Below are positions 1 through 7,642 of a stretch of 11,267 nt of DNA, one piece after another. The translations under genes were made by a program, and so were the position numbers. How positions within the stretch are numbered: the stretch's first letter is position 1; the number at the start of each line of letters is the position of its first letter. The notes under the pieces are model-generated. The model had not been told where the DNA came from and ran no database searches. It saw only the letters and a list, made by a program, of their open reading frames with translations. The DNA lies in NCBI GenBank assembly GCA_021813195.1, contig JAKALI010000069.1, positions 1 through 11,267 on the forward strand, written 5' to 3'. This DNA is from Pseudomonadota bacterium. Lineage in GTDB: Bacteria > Pseudomonadota > Alphaproteobacteria > Rhizobiales > Hyphomicrobiaceae.

Positions 1-2532
1 CGGGTTGGCGAAGCTGCGCTGCCAGGAGACGACGACGTTGCCGCCCGCGAGGACGTCAACGTCGAGGTTGTCGACGTCATAGCCATCGGTGCCATCGACC
101 GCGAGCGTGCCGATCTGGAATTGCGCCGTCGCCGGCGTGCCGTCGGCGTTATAGATGCGGCCCTGGATGGTCATCGACGTGACATCGTCGGCGAGCGCGT
201 TGTTCGACCACACGTAAAGGAGGCGCCCGTCGTTGAGCTCGACCACCTTCGGCGGCGACTGATTGCCCGTGATGTTCGTTGCGACCACTTCGGGCGGATC
301 GGAGACGAGCGCCAACGTGCCACGGAACGGCTCGACTGTTATGGCGAGGGTCGATGTGTCTGCGCCGCCGTTGCCGTCCGACACGGTATAGGTGATCGTC
401 GGCAACTCACCATTGAAGGCGTGATCTGCCTTGAATGTGTAAGTCCCGTTGGCGTTGACCGTGAGCGTGCCTTTGTCGGCGATGATGTAGGGCGTGCCGA
501 GGGTGAACGGTCCGGCAGCACCCGCAACCGAGAACGCGCTGATCGAAAGCGTGTCGCCGTCGATGTCGCTGGCGTTGGCAAGGAGATTGCCCGTGAGCGT
601 CCGTGCCGCATTGATGGTGGCGGTCTCGCTGGCATCGACCGGCGCGTCATTGACCGCGCTGACGTGGATGGTGGCAAGCGCCTCGTTGCTGGTGGTGCCA
701 AACGTGCCGTTCCGCACCGACAGGAAGATCTGGCGGGCGAGCGTCGCGGGATTGTCGAGCGTGTTCTCGAACTGGATCTGGCGGAGCGCGGCTTCGTACT
801 GCGCCGGGGTGGCGGTGCCGTTGAGTGCGATCGCGATTTCATCGCCGCCAGCTGTCACCGTGTAGTTGAAGGTTGCGCCGCTCGCCGCGAAGGTTCCGCT
901 CGTCGCCGTCGAGCCGGCCACAACGAAGCGGTCGCCGGCTTGCGCGTTGGCCAGCGTCACTTTGGCGGAGTTGAGTGTGGCGCCGAGGACGACGTTCTGT
1001 GCGATGCTCACATCCGCATCAACAATGGCGACAGGCGCGCCATTCTCGACGAACGTCGCCTGATAAGCTGTGCCGGCGGCCGCCGAGTCGTTGGCGTCGA
1101 GGTCGAGGCCGAGGAGCGCGATGAAGCTCGGTGCGGAGAAGGTGAAATCGCCGTCGCCGTCGTGGCGGAAGGCCGCATTCGAGGCTGTGCTCATGAGTTG
1201 ATACTCGATGGTCCAGCTCGAGACGTCCTGCCACGTGAAGCGCACCATGGAGACAGCTTGCGGAGGATTCGCGGTCTCGTTCTGCGTGCCACTCACCTGC
1301 ACGCCGAGCTGCGACACAGCGGCCACGAGATTCGTCGGGCTCTCGAGCGAGTAACCCGTGAGACCTTGGAGTTGCGGCCGGATGATCTCGCGGCTGTTCG
1401 GCACGCCGCCAGCGCCATCGATGTCGAGCACGTTGAGATTGGGGCTGCCAACGGCATAGATCGTCTGATTGGTTCCAGACGCGAAGATCTCCCACCGGAC
1501 AACGCCGAGACTGTTTGGGGCATTCAGGACGAATGTGAGATCGTCGCCGAGCGTGGCGAAAGACGCGGTGCCACTGCTCAACGAGAGCACCGTGGCCTTG
1601 ATGTCGATGGCCGTGCCACCGATGGTTCCCGCATTGACCCACAGTGCGGTCATGCCAACGCCGCCCGATGGCAAGCCTGACACAGGATTGGTCCCCGTGA
1701 CGCCCGTCAGCGTGGGCGCACCACTGACTGAAACAACCAGCGGCGCCATCAGGTGCTGCCAGTCCGGGGCCTCGATCACGCGCGCTTCGATCGTGCCGGC
1801 GCGCCGCTCGAGGTCCCAGTCGCCGCCAAGCGCGTCGTGCCCCGTGGGGTCGTCGGAAGCGGCGATGTCAGCGCCTGTCGTCTCGGCCAGTAGGCGCACA
1901 AAGGCTTCGCCCTCGGCGCCGCGCGCCACGTCGCAGCCGTAAATGAGAATATCCGCATCATCGGTGAGCGCGGCGCGGATGGTTGCGAGTTCGTCGGCGC
2001 GCGTCGCGAGTGTTGACGTCGTGATGAAACCCGAGCCCAGCTGAAGACGGCCCGGTTCCCCGTGGCTCAAGATATGGATTGTTTCGATACCGCGTTTCCC
2101 ATGCAGATATTCGGCAATCTGGGCCAGACCATCGCGATCGGATTGAAGCATCACAATGTGCGCGCGATGTGCGCCAACGGCAGCAAGTTGTTCAGCATCC
2201 GCGACCGCCCGATCAATAAAAATGATCGCATGACCAGCCGGGCCGATCCCCTCCGATAGCGCTGTCAGAGCTGTCGCGAGGTCAGCATCTTGCGAGGCGG
2301 ATGCATGGGCCTCGCTTGACGGCAGGTGGTCTCCTGCACTCGCGCTTTCACCGCCGGGCGCCGGCTCTTGCGTTAATGCCTGAGCCGTATCGACCAGTGC
2401 GCCATCGAAGACGAGACGCGACTCTAGCGTGCGCCACGAGGGTCGAAGCCTCGGCAAAGACAACGGCGCGGCCATGGTCTCGGCATCGCTTATGACAGGT
2501 GCGAGTTGTTCGGGTTTTTTGTGGAGCGACAT
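1..2532 (-). CDS. Giant DUF4347 / cadherin-like repeat surface protein, N-terminal 844 codons (partial)
   Basis: The frame is open from the ATG at 2532 to the left edge with no stop, so only the N-terminus of a large extracellular protein is visible. An AAGG six bases before the ATG supports the start. There is no classical signal peptide. Residues 36-45 read LESRLVFDGA, a LEPR-XLL-like motif. Residues about 100-262 match DUF4347: a strand ending in ILSHGEPG (His157), a second ending in ILIYGC (Cys200), then the conserved TGADIAASDDPTG and LGGDWDLE stretches. Residues about 268-485 look like beta-rich sequence I do not recognise. Residues about 485-628 form a cadherin-like module ending in the typical VNDAPV, and about 628-733 a VCBS/tandem-95 module with DIDGDTLS and VSDGNGGAD. 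From about 755 begins the type of repeat (ELNDGRLLYVW, IYNADGTPA) often found in long chains in RTX-like adhesins. Type I secretion and a role in adhesion are inferred from this architecture and from the neighbouring secretion genes. Confidence 0.9.
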   Translation of the reverse strand, partial: MSLHKKPEQLAPVISDAETMAAPLSLPRLRPSWRTLESRLVFDGALVDTAQALTQEPAPGGESASAGDHLPSSEAHASASQDADLATALTALSEGIGPAGHAIIFIDRAVADAEQLAAVGAHRAHIVMLQSDRDGLAQIAEYLHGKRGIETIHILSHGEPGRLQLGSGFITTSTLATRADELATIRAALTDDADILIYGCDVARGAEGEAFVRLLAETTGADIAASDDPTGHDALGGDWDLERRAGTIEARVIEAPDWQHLMAPLVVSVSGAPTLTGVTGTNPVSGLPSGGVGMTALWVNAGTIGGTAIDIKATVLSLSSGTASFATLGDDLTFVLNAPNSLGVVRWEIFASGTNQTIYAVGSPNLNVLDIDGAGGVPNSREIIRPQLQGLTGYSLESPTNLVAAVSQLGVQVSGTQNETANPPQAVSMVRFTWQDVSSWTIEYQLMSTASNAAFRHDGDGDFTFSAPSFIALLGLDLDANDSAAAGTAYQATFVENGAPVAIVDADVSIAQNVVLGATLNSAKVTLANAQAGDRFVVAGSTATSGTFAASGATFNYTVTAGGDEIAIALNGTATPAQYEAALRQIQFENTLDNPATLARQIFLSVRNGTFGTTSNEALATIHVSAVNDAPVDASETATINAARTLTGNLLANASDIDGDTLSISAFSVAGAAGPFTLGTPYIIADKGTLTVNANGTYTFKADHAFNGELPTITYTVSDGNGGADTSTLAITVEPFRGTLALVSDPPEVVATNITGNQSPPKVVELNDGRLLYVWSNNALADDVTSMTIQGRIYNADGTPATAQFQIGTLAVDGTDGYDVDNLDVDVLAGGNVVVSWQRSFANP

Positions 2533-2606
2533 GACCAACCTTCAGGCTTTGATCGAATCGGCAACCGGCGCGGAGCCGTGCCCTACAATCAAACAGAGAA
2601 ATGTTA

Positions 2607-2619
2607 ATTGATGATCAAT
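2607..2619. promoter_or_regulatory. Palindrome ATTGAT-G-ATCAAT upstream of the adhesin gene
   Basis: Six-base arms are perfectly complementary around one central base, in the AT-richer stretch 75 bases before the adhesin ATG. The symmetry suggests a dimeric regulator site. The half-site resembles that of FNR/CRP-type regulators, but FNR sites have four bases between TTGAT and ATCAA and this has one, so no regulator is assigned. Confidence 0.3.
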
Positions 2620-2743
2620 CTTAGGTTGTCGTATCGCCGAAAATACAAGACTTTGAAATTTCCTTTCAGAACAGAGTGTTACTTGTTTGGCTGGGGATTC
2701 GCGTAGGGGCCAGCGGGCTGAACGGCTTTGAAAGGACAGTCCG

Positions 2744-2971
2744 ATGGCAGATCTTGCCATGGTCGCCCTCGCGTCGAGCGCCTGCTTGCTCTATTCCGGA
2801 CCTGCCGCGGAGGTAACGCGCATCACGGCCGTGACGAGCCGTGGACCGATCCTCGAACCGATCATCGCCTGCAAGCTTGGCCCGGCGACGTCACCTCTTC
2901 GCCCGCTGAGCGGCTGTAGTGCGCACCACAGCTCGCCTTCTCGCCAAACCGTGTCGCATCGTAGGCCGTGA
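2744..2971 (+). CDS. Doubtful small ORF of 75 codons, no recognised family
   Basis: The only thing in favour of this frame is its start: AAAGGA at 2731-2736 sits seven bases before the ATG. The predicted product begins MADLAMVALASSACLLY, a mildly hydrophobic stretch that could be a poor signal peptide, then loses hydrophobicity and ends in a Ser/His/Arg-rich tail that looks non-coding. It would be the only plus-strand gene in the window, divergent from the adhesin and convergent with the M50 gene. Third-position GC is high, but chance frames in GC-rich DNA show that too. It may equally be a decayed gene end or nothing. Confidence 0.22.
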   Translation: MADLAMVALASSACLLYSGPAAEVTRITAVTSRGPILEPIIACKLGPATSPLRPLSGCSAHHSSPSRQTVSHRRP

Positions 2972-3008
2972 GAGCGCCAATGCGCGCTCATGCCAATAAG
3001 CCGCGCGG

Positions 3009-3030
3009 GTGGCCCGGCTCACCGGCCCAC
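3009..3030 (-). terminator. Hairpin after the M50 gene (terminator-like, no U-tract)
   Basis: Nine-base arms GTGGGCCGG and CCGGGCCAC (minus strand) pair with one mismatch around a four-base loop, starting 15 bases after the M50 stop. No T-run follows, so this is not a standard intrinsic terminator. It could cap the 3' end of the operon message or assist factor-dependent termination. Confidence 0.35.
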
Positions 3031-3045
3031 GCACCGAGCCGCTTC

Positions 3046-5199
3046 TCAAGCGCCAGACTCGCGAATGACGACCTGTAGCGTCCGTCGCCACAGCCGGGCA
3101 ACAAAGCTTTCTGCTGCGCCCTCGACCAACGCCAGACCTCGCACCGTAACTTCACCACGCCACGAGGCATCTTCTACGACCATCGTCACGGAATAGTGTG
3201 CGCCCTCCGCCACCAGTTCGCCCCGCGAATTAGGGCTGGCTGCGATCGCTCCCCCATGGAGTTTTGTCACTTCCGGATAATCCAGAATCGTCGCGCTCGC
3301 GATTCCGATTGTCGCGATACGGACGCTGACGGCCGGACGATGCAAATCATCCGGAACGAACAAGCCGGGCCTATTGGGCTCGATGCGCCAAAGGTCATGC
3401 ACCGCCACATACCCGCGCGCAATCAGATAATCCGTATTACCGATCAGCGCAATCTGCTCGCGCGGATGTATCCAGCGGCCTGGATGGATGTCCGGGTTGA
3501 CCTCCAGAACGCGCCCTGTAATGGGTGCACGCACCACCAAGTCGGATTTCTGGCGCTCAAGCCCGGCCCGTCGTTCCGCGAGCTCCTCCAGGCGGTGTTG
3601 GAGGACGAGCGAGGCTTCCCGGTCAACCGCATCCGATCCGATCCGCGCGAGGCGGGCTAGAATGAGCGTACGCTCCGTGTCTGCGAGCCTGATTTCATGC
3701 TCGAGATCTGGCGAATTTAGCTGCGCGAGCGCCTGACCTGCCGTCACGATGTCGCCAACGGCGATGTCGATCCTGTCGACCTTCGCTGGGCGTTCAACGT
3801 GGATCGGCCGAAGTTCGGCCTGACCAATCACGGCCGGGATCGCAACCTTCGTCGACCATGGCCAAACGCTTAGCGCAACGATAGCGAGCACTGCAAACAG
3901 CGTGTACGCACTCCGGCGCGATTTGCGGATGCGATCCCTCATCTGCCACCATACCTTCATTTCGTTGAAGACCGGACGCGCAATGAAAACAACTATCTCA
4001 ATTACGAACAGAATGACGCCCAGAATTTTGAAAGCAAAAGTGTAGACCAGTAGTGCGACGGCGATGAATAAAAAGAGCCGGTAGACCCAAGTTCCCCAGG
4101 CATAGGCCACGAGAAAATTGACTCGCCCCCGCGACATGACCTCGGGACAGCGCTCACCAAGGCCGAACAGCCACTCGCGCAGCTTCCATGTCCCAAGAGC
4201 AAATGCGCGCGACTGCAAATTATCGATACCCAGCACATCGGATAGCAAATAGTAGCCATCGAACCGCATGAACGGGTTCAAATTGATGGCGAGACTAGAC
4301 ACGAGAGATACCGCGCACAAACTGAACGCGAGGCCTCGCAACACGCCGTCGGGCAGAAACGACCACAAAAAGAGAGCCACCGATGCAATGGCGAACTCGA
4401 CACGCACGCCCGCGCTGTCGATTCGAAACCGCAAGCGCCGATCTCTCAGCCTCCATGCATCCGTGACATCGGTGTAGAGCAGCGGCATCATCAGGATGAC
4501 AGCGACACCCATCGTCGCCACGCGACACTTGTAGCGCACCGCCGTATAGGCATGCCCCAGCTCGTGCGCCGCCTTCACGAAGAACAGCGCCACCGCCATC
4601 GCCACCATGCCTTCCAGAGTGAACAGATCAGGCAGCGAGGTGATAAACGCAGCCCACTGTCGCTGCGCCAGATATAGCCCTGCAAGCCCCAGGAGCATGA
4701 TTGTGTACCAGACCATGCGCGATGCAAGAGCATCTGCGAACGGTAGCGACGCCTCCAGGATGCGCTGCGGTTTCAAGAGTGGGATGCGAAAAAACAGATA
4801 GTTATGGATGATCTTGGAAAGCAACGAACGCTCAGTGCGCTTTCTCTCTCCCGCGTAATACCTCCAACCGCCGCGTGGTGGCGAAACGGTGAGAAAATTT
4901 GCGTGAAGAAACCGAATGAGCTCACGAATGGAGGAGGCTCCAACGTCGATGCGTCCCTCGCCCTGCAGTCGCTCGCCGAAAGCTGCCGCAGTCTCACCCG
5001 GACGCCATCGCGCAAGAACATGATAAGCCGCGGCATCGATTTGCACATAGCGGGCCTGTACCGGATCGTGGATGAGCCAAGTCGGCGCCCCGCCAATTGT
5101 CGGCGCCCCCGAAAATAGGCGCAATTCGGGCCTTAGTTCAGGAAGTCTCTCATCTGGATCGACGGTGTCACCGCCGGCTTGGCAGGCGACATCTCCCAT
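3046..5199 (-). CDS. PqqD-like / M50 site-2-protease-type zinc metallopeptidase / MFP-domain fusion
   Basis: This 717-residue polytopic inner-membrane protein joins three parts. Residues about 38-105 (WLIHDPVQARYVQIDAAAYHVL to FLTV) resemble a PqqD/RRE-type winged-helix domain, which binds leader peptides in RiPP systems. Residues about 155-410 form a multi-helix M50 core with HELGH at 212-216 and NPFMRFDGYYLLSD at 308-321, which supply the zinc-binding histidines, the catalytic glutamate and the likely third ligand Asp314. After a last membrane helix at about 432-450 comes an MFP/HlyD-type module: half of a barrel-sandwich domain (456-497), a short coiled coil (about 500-550), the second half (VVRAPITGRVLEVNP, 555-569) and a beta barrel to the end. 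All catalytic residues are present, so it is probably an active intramembrane peptidase. It starts two bases after the preceding stop, so the genes are co-expressed and probably coupled. The substrate is unknown. The neighbouring adhesin is a candidate. Confidence 0.93.
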   Translation of the reverse strand: MGDVACQAGGDTVDPDERLPELRPELRLFSGAPTIGGAPTWLIHDPVQARYVQIDAAAYHVLARWRPGETAAAFGERLQGEGRIDVGASSIRELIRFLHANFLTVSPPRGGWRYYAGERKRTERSLLSKIIHNYLFFRIPLLKPQRILEASLPFADALASRMVWYTIMLLGLAGLYLAQRQWAAFITSLPDLFTLEGMVAMAVALFFVKAAHELGHAYTAVRYKCRVATMGVAVILMMPLLYTDVTDAWRLRDRRLRFRIDSAGVRVEFAIASVALFLWSFLPDGVLRGLAFSLCAVSLVSSLAINLNPFMRFDGYYLLSDVLGIDNLQSRAFALGTWKLREWLFGLGERCPEVMSRGRVNFLVAYAWGTWVYRLFLFIAVALLVYTFAFKILGVILFVIEIVVFIARPVFNEMKVWWQMRDRIRKSRRSAYTLFAVLAIVALSVWPWSTKVAIPAVIGQAELRPIHVERPAKVDRIDIAVGDIVTAGQALAQLNSPDLEHEIRLADTERTLILARLARIGSDAVDREASLVLQHRLEELAERRAGLERQKSDLVVRAPITGRVLEVNPDIHPGRWIHPREQIALIGNTDYLIARGYVAVHDLWRIEPNRPGLFVPDDLHRPAVSVRIATIGIASATILDYPEVTKLHGGAIAASPNSRGELVAEGAHYSVTMVVEDASWRGEVTVRGLALVEGAAESFVARLWRRTLQVVIRESGA

Positions 5200-5201
5200 G
5201 T

Positions 5202-6683
5202 TTAGATTCCAATCATCTGCCTGAGGGATGAGAGCGGCCGGCGCAGCAGGTAGAAAGCGAGGAGAGTTTTTTCACCGTAGACTTGGGCTGTTCCGCGCAC
5301 ACCGAGCCGCAACTGGCCCGCGCGTTCGCCCTCAGCGCGTGCGACGAGGCGGAAACTTGCCTGCTGGTTCTCACGCACGCGAGCCTCATAGTCGGTGCGT
5401 ACAAGTTTCGCATCGATCGGCCGCAAGGGATCGGAGTCGAGAAATAGGGTTATTCGCGCGCCAGCTTTCAACACGATCGCGTCGGACACGGGCAGCGCAA
5501 TCTCGATGTCCAGTTGCGTGGGATCGACGATCTCCATTAGTTTCTCGCCAGCTGCAACCGGGCGCCCAATCAGCTCCTTGCGGTCGGCAAACACGACAAC
5601 ACCATCACGTCCAGCTGTAATGTTGGCGCGCGATAGCATTTCGGCTGCATAGTCCCGCTCGGCACGCTTGAGCTCGATCTCAGCATCGGTCAACACCAAT
5701 TCATGCCGCCCGCGCATATCAGAGAATGCCATTTGCTGCGCCCTTTTGGAGGCGGCCTCGGCAACCGCCAGTTGGCGCTCTGCCACGATATGGCGATTTC
5801 GCAGGACAGTATCCGTGATGTTCACCAGCAAATCACCGGCCTTGACCGGCGTGTTCGGCTCGAACTTGACGTCGGCGATGACACCGTCCACCCCCGCTGT
5901 GACGATGAAAGGATCCCGCGGCACAACTTCAGCCGGAGCCAAGGCTGACATCGACACTGGCATGCACCCCGCAAGGCCCGCCAGCAAACACGCCGCGGCA
6001 AGACCGCGACGCGAGGTTATCGTTTGCCAAAGCCCTCTCGATCGATGGGGCGCAACAACTTGCCAAGCAAACGCGGCAGCCCCGGCCAAATGCGCGCAGA
6101 TTGCCTGATCGTGTGCGGTCCAGGCGGTGGAACGCGCCTGCACCATGCCTCCCAGGAGCCGCCCATCAATTGCTACGAAGGGGACCCAAAACATGTGGGT
6201 GAGAGGATACGAGCGCCAGGTTGAGCTTTGCTGATCTGAAATGCTGCTTGCCTCGAATACGTGAGGTTCAGCGCCGCCTGTGTGCGCCACGAGAGCGCAA
6301 ATGTGCGCTTCCAGCTCTGTGATCAGAGCCGACGCACGATCCACGATGGGCATTGAGGACACAGCGCTCACCTGCACCCGCCTGCGTCCCGTCATGCGCA
6401 TGACAAAAATCTGCTGCGCACGCGTCAAAGCTGGCAATTCGTTCGCGATGATATACGACAATTCATGGAATGACCGCGCCTGACGGAATGTGCCCTCAAG
6501 TTTGAGGGCCTGAGCGAGGGCCGAGTCCTGTGCACGGGGAGGTTCTGGCCTGGGATCTTGGTGTACGTTGGACGCCTTCTTCGTCGGTTCAGTCCTCAAA
6601 CCGAGATGCGCATCTTCAGAAACCGACCGCTCGGCGGAAGGTTTTGTCACGAGACGAGATTTGTGTGCGCGTTCCGCTTTCAT
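5202..6683 (-). CDS. GAF-like domain fused to an HlyD-type membrane-fusion protein
   Basis: From the ATG at 6683 the product has 493 residues. Its first 65 residues are charged and probably disordered. Residues about 69-209 look like a GAF domain: the opening helix FHELSYIIANELPALTRAQ and the closing pattern MFWVPFVAIDGRLLGGMVQ, then an AHDQAICAHLAGAAAFAW helix. A single membrane helix follows (227-247, after SRR), so the GAF part should face the cytoplasm and the rest the periplasm. The periplasmic part is a classical MFP: barrel-sandwich half (260-294), coiled-coil hairpin (about 294-354), second half (ANITAGRDGVVVFADR, 353-368) and beta barrel to about 470. A GTG at 6746 in the same frame would add 21 residues, but GAGG lies only two bases from it. 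I prefer the ATG because it overlaps a preceding small frame as ATGA. The membrane helix contains LAGC, a lipobox-like motif, but an internal one. A GAF sensor tied to an adaptor suggests signal-gated export, which is inference. Confidence 0.88.
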   Translation of the reverse strand: MKAERAHKSRLVTKPSAERSVSEDAHLGLRTEPTKKASNVHQDPRPEPPRAQDSALAQALKLEGTFRQARSFHELSYIIANELPALTRAQQIFVMRMTGRRRVQVSAVSSMPIVDRASALITELEAHICALVAHTGGAEPHVFEASSISDQQSSTWRSYPLTHMFWVPFVAIDGRLLGGMVQARSTAWTAHDQAICAHLAGAAAFAWQVVAPHRSRGLWQTITSRRGLAAACLLAGLAGCMPVSMSALAPAEVVPRDPFIVTAGVDGVIADVKFEPNTPVKAGDLLVNITDTVLRNRHIVAERQLAVAEAASKRAQQMAFSDMRGRHELVLTDAEIELKRAERDYAAEMLSRANITAGRDGVVVFADRKELIGRPVAAGEKLMEIVDPTQLDIEIALPVSDAIVLKAGARITLFLDSDPLRPIDAKLVRTDYEARVRENQQASFRLVARAEGERAGQLRLGVRGTAQVYGEKTLLAFYLLRRPLSSLRQMIGI

Positions 6684-6793
6684 GGCGCAAGCGGGGACTG
6701 AAGACGAGGTGATTGCATGGACGACACGCGATGCGCCCGCGCCCACAGCCTCGATACGGCTTCTGATCGCGCATCTCCCCCATAAAGCCTCAT
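6680..6793 (-). CDS. Possible 37-residue coupling ORF between the two MFP genes (or a frameshifted N-terminus)
   Basis: The ATG at 6793 overlaps the stop of the preceding MFP gene as ATGA, and its own TGA overlaps the ATG at 6683 of the GAF-MFP gene in the same way. AAAGGAG at 6808-6802 lies eight bases before the ATG and is the best ribosome binding site seen in the window. The GAF-MFP start has none. The peptide (MRLYGGDARSEAVSRL onward) matches nothing I know. Three readings fit: a real small protein, a translational coupler that feeds ribosomes to the GAF-MFP start, or the true N-terminus of the GAF-MFP cut off by a frameshift or sequence error. Confidence 0.35.
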   Translation of the reverse strand: MRLYGGDARSEAVSRLWARAHRVSSMQSPRLQSPLAP

Positions 6794-7602
6794 TTCGGGG
6801 TCTCCTTTGGAGCGAAGTCAGCCGTCCCGCTCATGCCTGGCAGCACACGCGTCGCCGAGCGCACAAATTTGCCGATGACTTTCACCGTTTGACTGACAGG
6901 ATCCACCGCCGCGCCCAGACGATCGATGATGGCCGGGTGAGACTCCGCCGTCTCCTCGATATGAAATTCGAACACTTGACCGGAAGCCAAGCGACTAAGG
7001 CTCAAGGACGGCACGATCAATTCAATCTCGAATTCCTGATCATCGACGATCACCATGAAAGGACGTCCCGCCTGCGGGATCTCGTGCTCGGCGATCGCAA
7101 GCTCCACCACACGGCCATTAAACGGAGCGGTTACCGTGCACTGCTCGATCCGCGCCTTAAGTCCATCAGCCTCCGCGCGTACACGATCAGCCCTTGCGCG
7201 CGCCATCTCGACATCGAACCGGCCGACGGCACCCTTGCGATCGAGATAGGACTGACTTTCCAACATCAGAGCCGCTTCGCGATAGGCCGCCTCAGCCGCA
7301 CGATGGGCAGCTTCGATCTGCCGACAATCGAATTCGAGCAGCTTTTCGCCCTGAGTGAAGGACTGCGCCTCACGGACAAAGATTTTCGCGACGCGCGCGA
7401 CTATGTCGGTTGCCAGCGCCGATTGATGACGGGCCCGGACAAGACCCCGGACAGAGCCGGAAAACGAGACCGCGGCACGAGGTTCTAAGCCAACGCCAAA
7501 CGCCCGGTCGGGGAAAGCATGGGACGCAACAAGAACCGCTGCCAACCCGCCACAACACCGAATAGACAGCACAGCGCAGCACCAACCTCGTTCTCGAACC
7601 AT
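6790..7602 (-). CDS. Small periplasmic adaptor (MFP, RND/HlyD-type)
   Basis: The 270-residue product starts with a signal-like sequence (MVRERGW, a hydrophobic stretch to about residue 28, possible cleavage after SHA) and should be periplasmic. The barrel-sandwich domain is split: residues about 48-92 (VRGLVRARHQSALATDIVARV to LLEFD) and about 155-186 (CTVTAPFNGRVVELAI). Between them is a short coiled-coil hairpin (about 95-153). A beta barrel follows (190-235) and then the start of a membrane-proximal domain ending in VLPGMSGTADF. It is compact compared with the usual 350-400 residues. The reading frame continues upstream over the TolC gene, so the start is a choice: ATG 7602 has GAGG ten bases before it and gives a clean signal peptide, while GTG 7632 has GAGG five bases before it and adds ten polar residues. 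The gene sits 40 bases after the TolC stop. It probably bridges the channel to an inner-membrane partner. Confidence 0.87.
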   Translation of the reverse strand: MVRERGWCCAVLSIRCCGGLAAVLVASHAFPDRAFGVGLEPRAAVSFSGSVRGLVRARHQSALATDIVARVAKIFVREAQSFTQGEKLLEFDCRQIEAAHRAAEAAYREAALMLESQSYLDRKGAVGRFDVEMARARADRVRAEADGLKARIEQCTVTAPFNGRVVELAIAEHEIPQAGRPFMVIVDDQEFEIELIVPSLSLSRLASGQVFEFHIEETAESHPAIIDRLGAAVDPVSQTVKVIGKFVRSATRVLPGMSGTADFAPKETPK

Positions 7603-7642
7603 ATTCGCCGAGCCTCGATCGACACCGATCACCGGGTCCTCA

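Larger units (their letters stand above)
2533..3045. other. Intergenic region between the M50 gene and the adhesin gene
   Basis: These 513 bases separate the end of the secretion operon from the adhesin start. The half next to the adhesin (about 2585-2700) is AT-richer than its surroundings and holds a 13-bp palindrome. It is the likely place for an adhesin promoter. A weak minus-strand pair TTGTAT / TAAGAT with a 19-bp spacer lies upstream of the adhesin, but I do not trust it as a promoter. The half next to the M50 gene holds a hairpin and a doubtful plus-strand small ORF, both listed separately. No RNA gene or transposon end was seen. Confidence 0.6.

Noticed and set aside
121..1680. Long plus-strand open frame of 519 codons
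   Set aside because: It is antisense to the giant surface-protein frame, which has clear DUF4347 and cadherin-like content. The antisense product is Arg-rich with no domain, as expected of a GC-rich shadow frame.
2607..2619. FNR-type site
   Set aside because: TTGAT and ATCAA are present but only one base apart. FNR sites need four, so only a generic palindrome is reported.
2791..2991. Minus-strand 66-codon frame in the gap before the adhesin
   Set aside because: It has no ribosome binding site, no domain and a composition typical of a shadow frame. The other minus-strand frame at 2542-2760 was rejected for the same reasons.
6568..7488. Plus-strand open frames over the MFP genes, with a similar one at 7790-8671 over the TolC gene
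   Set aside because: They are antisense shadows with Arg/His-rich products and no family features. The minus-strand frames carry the domains.
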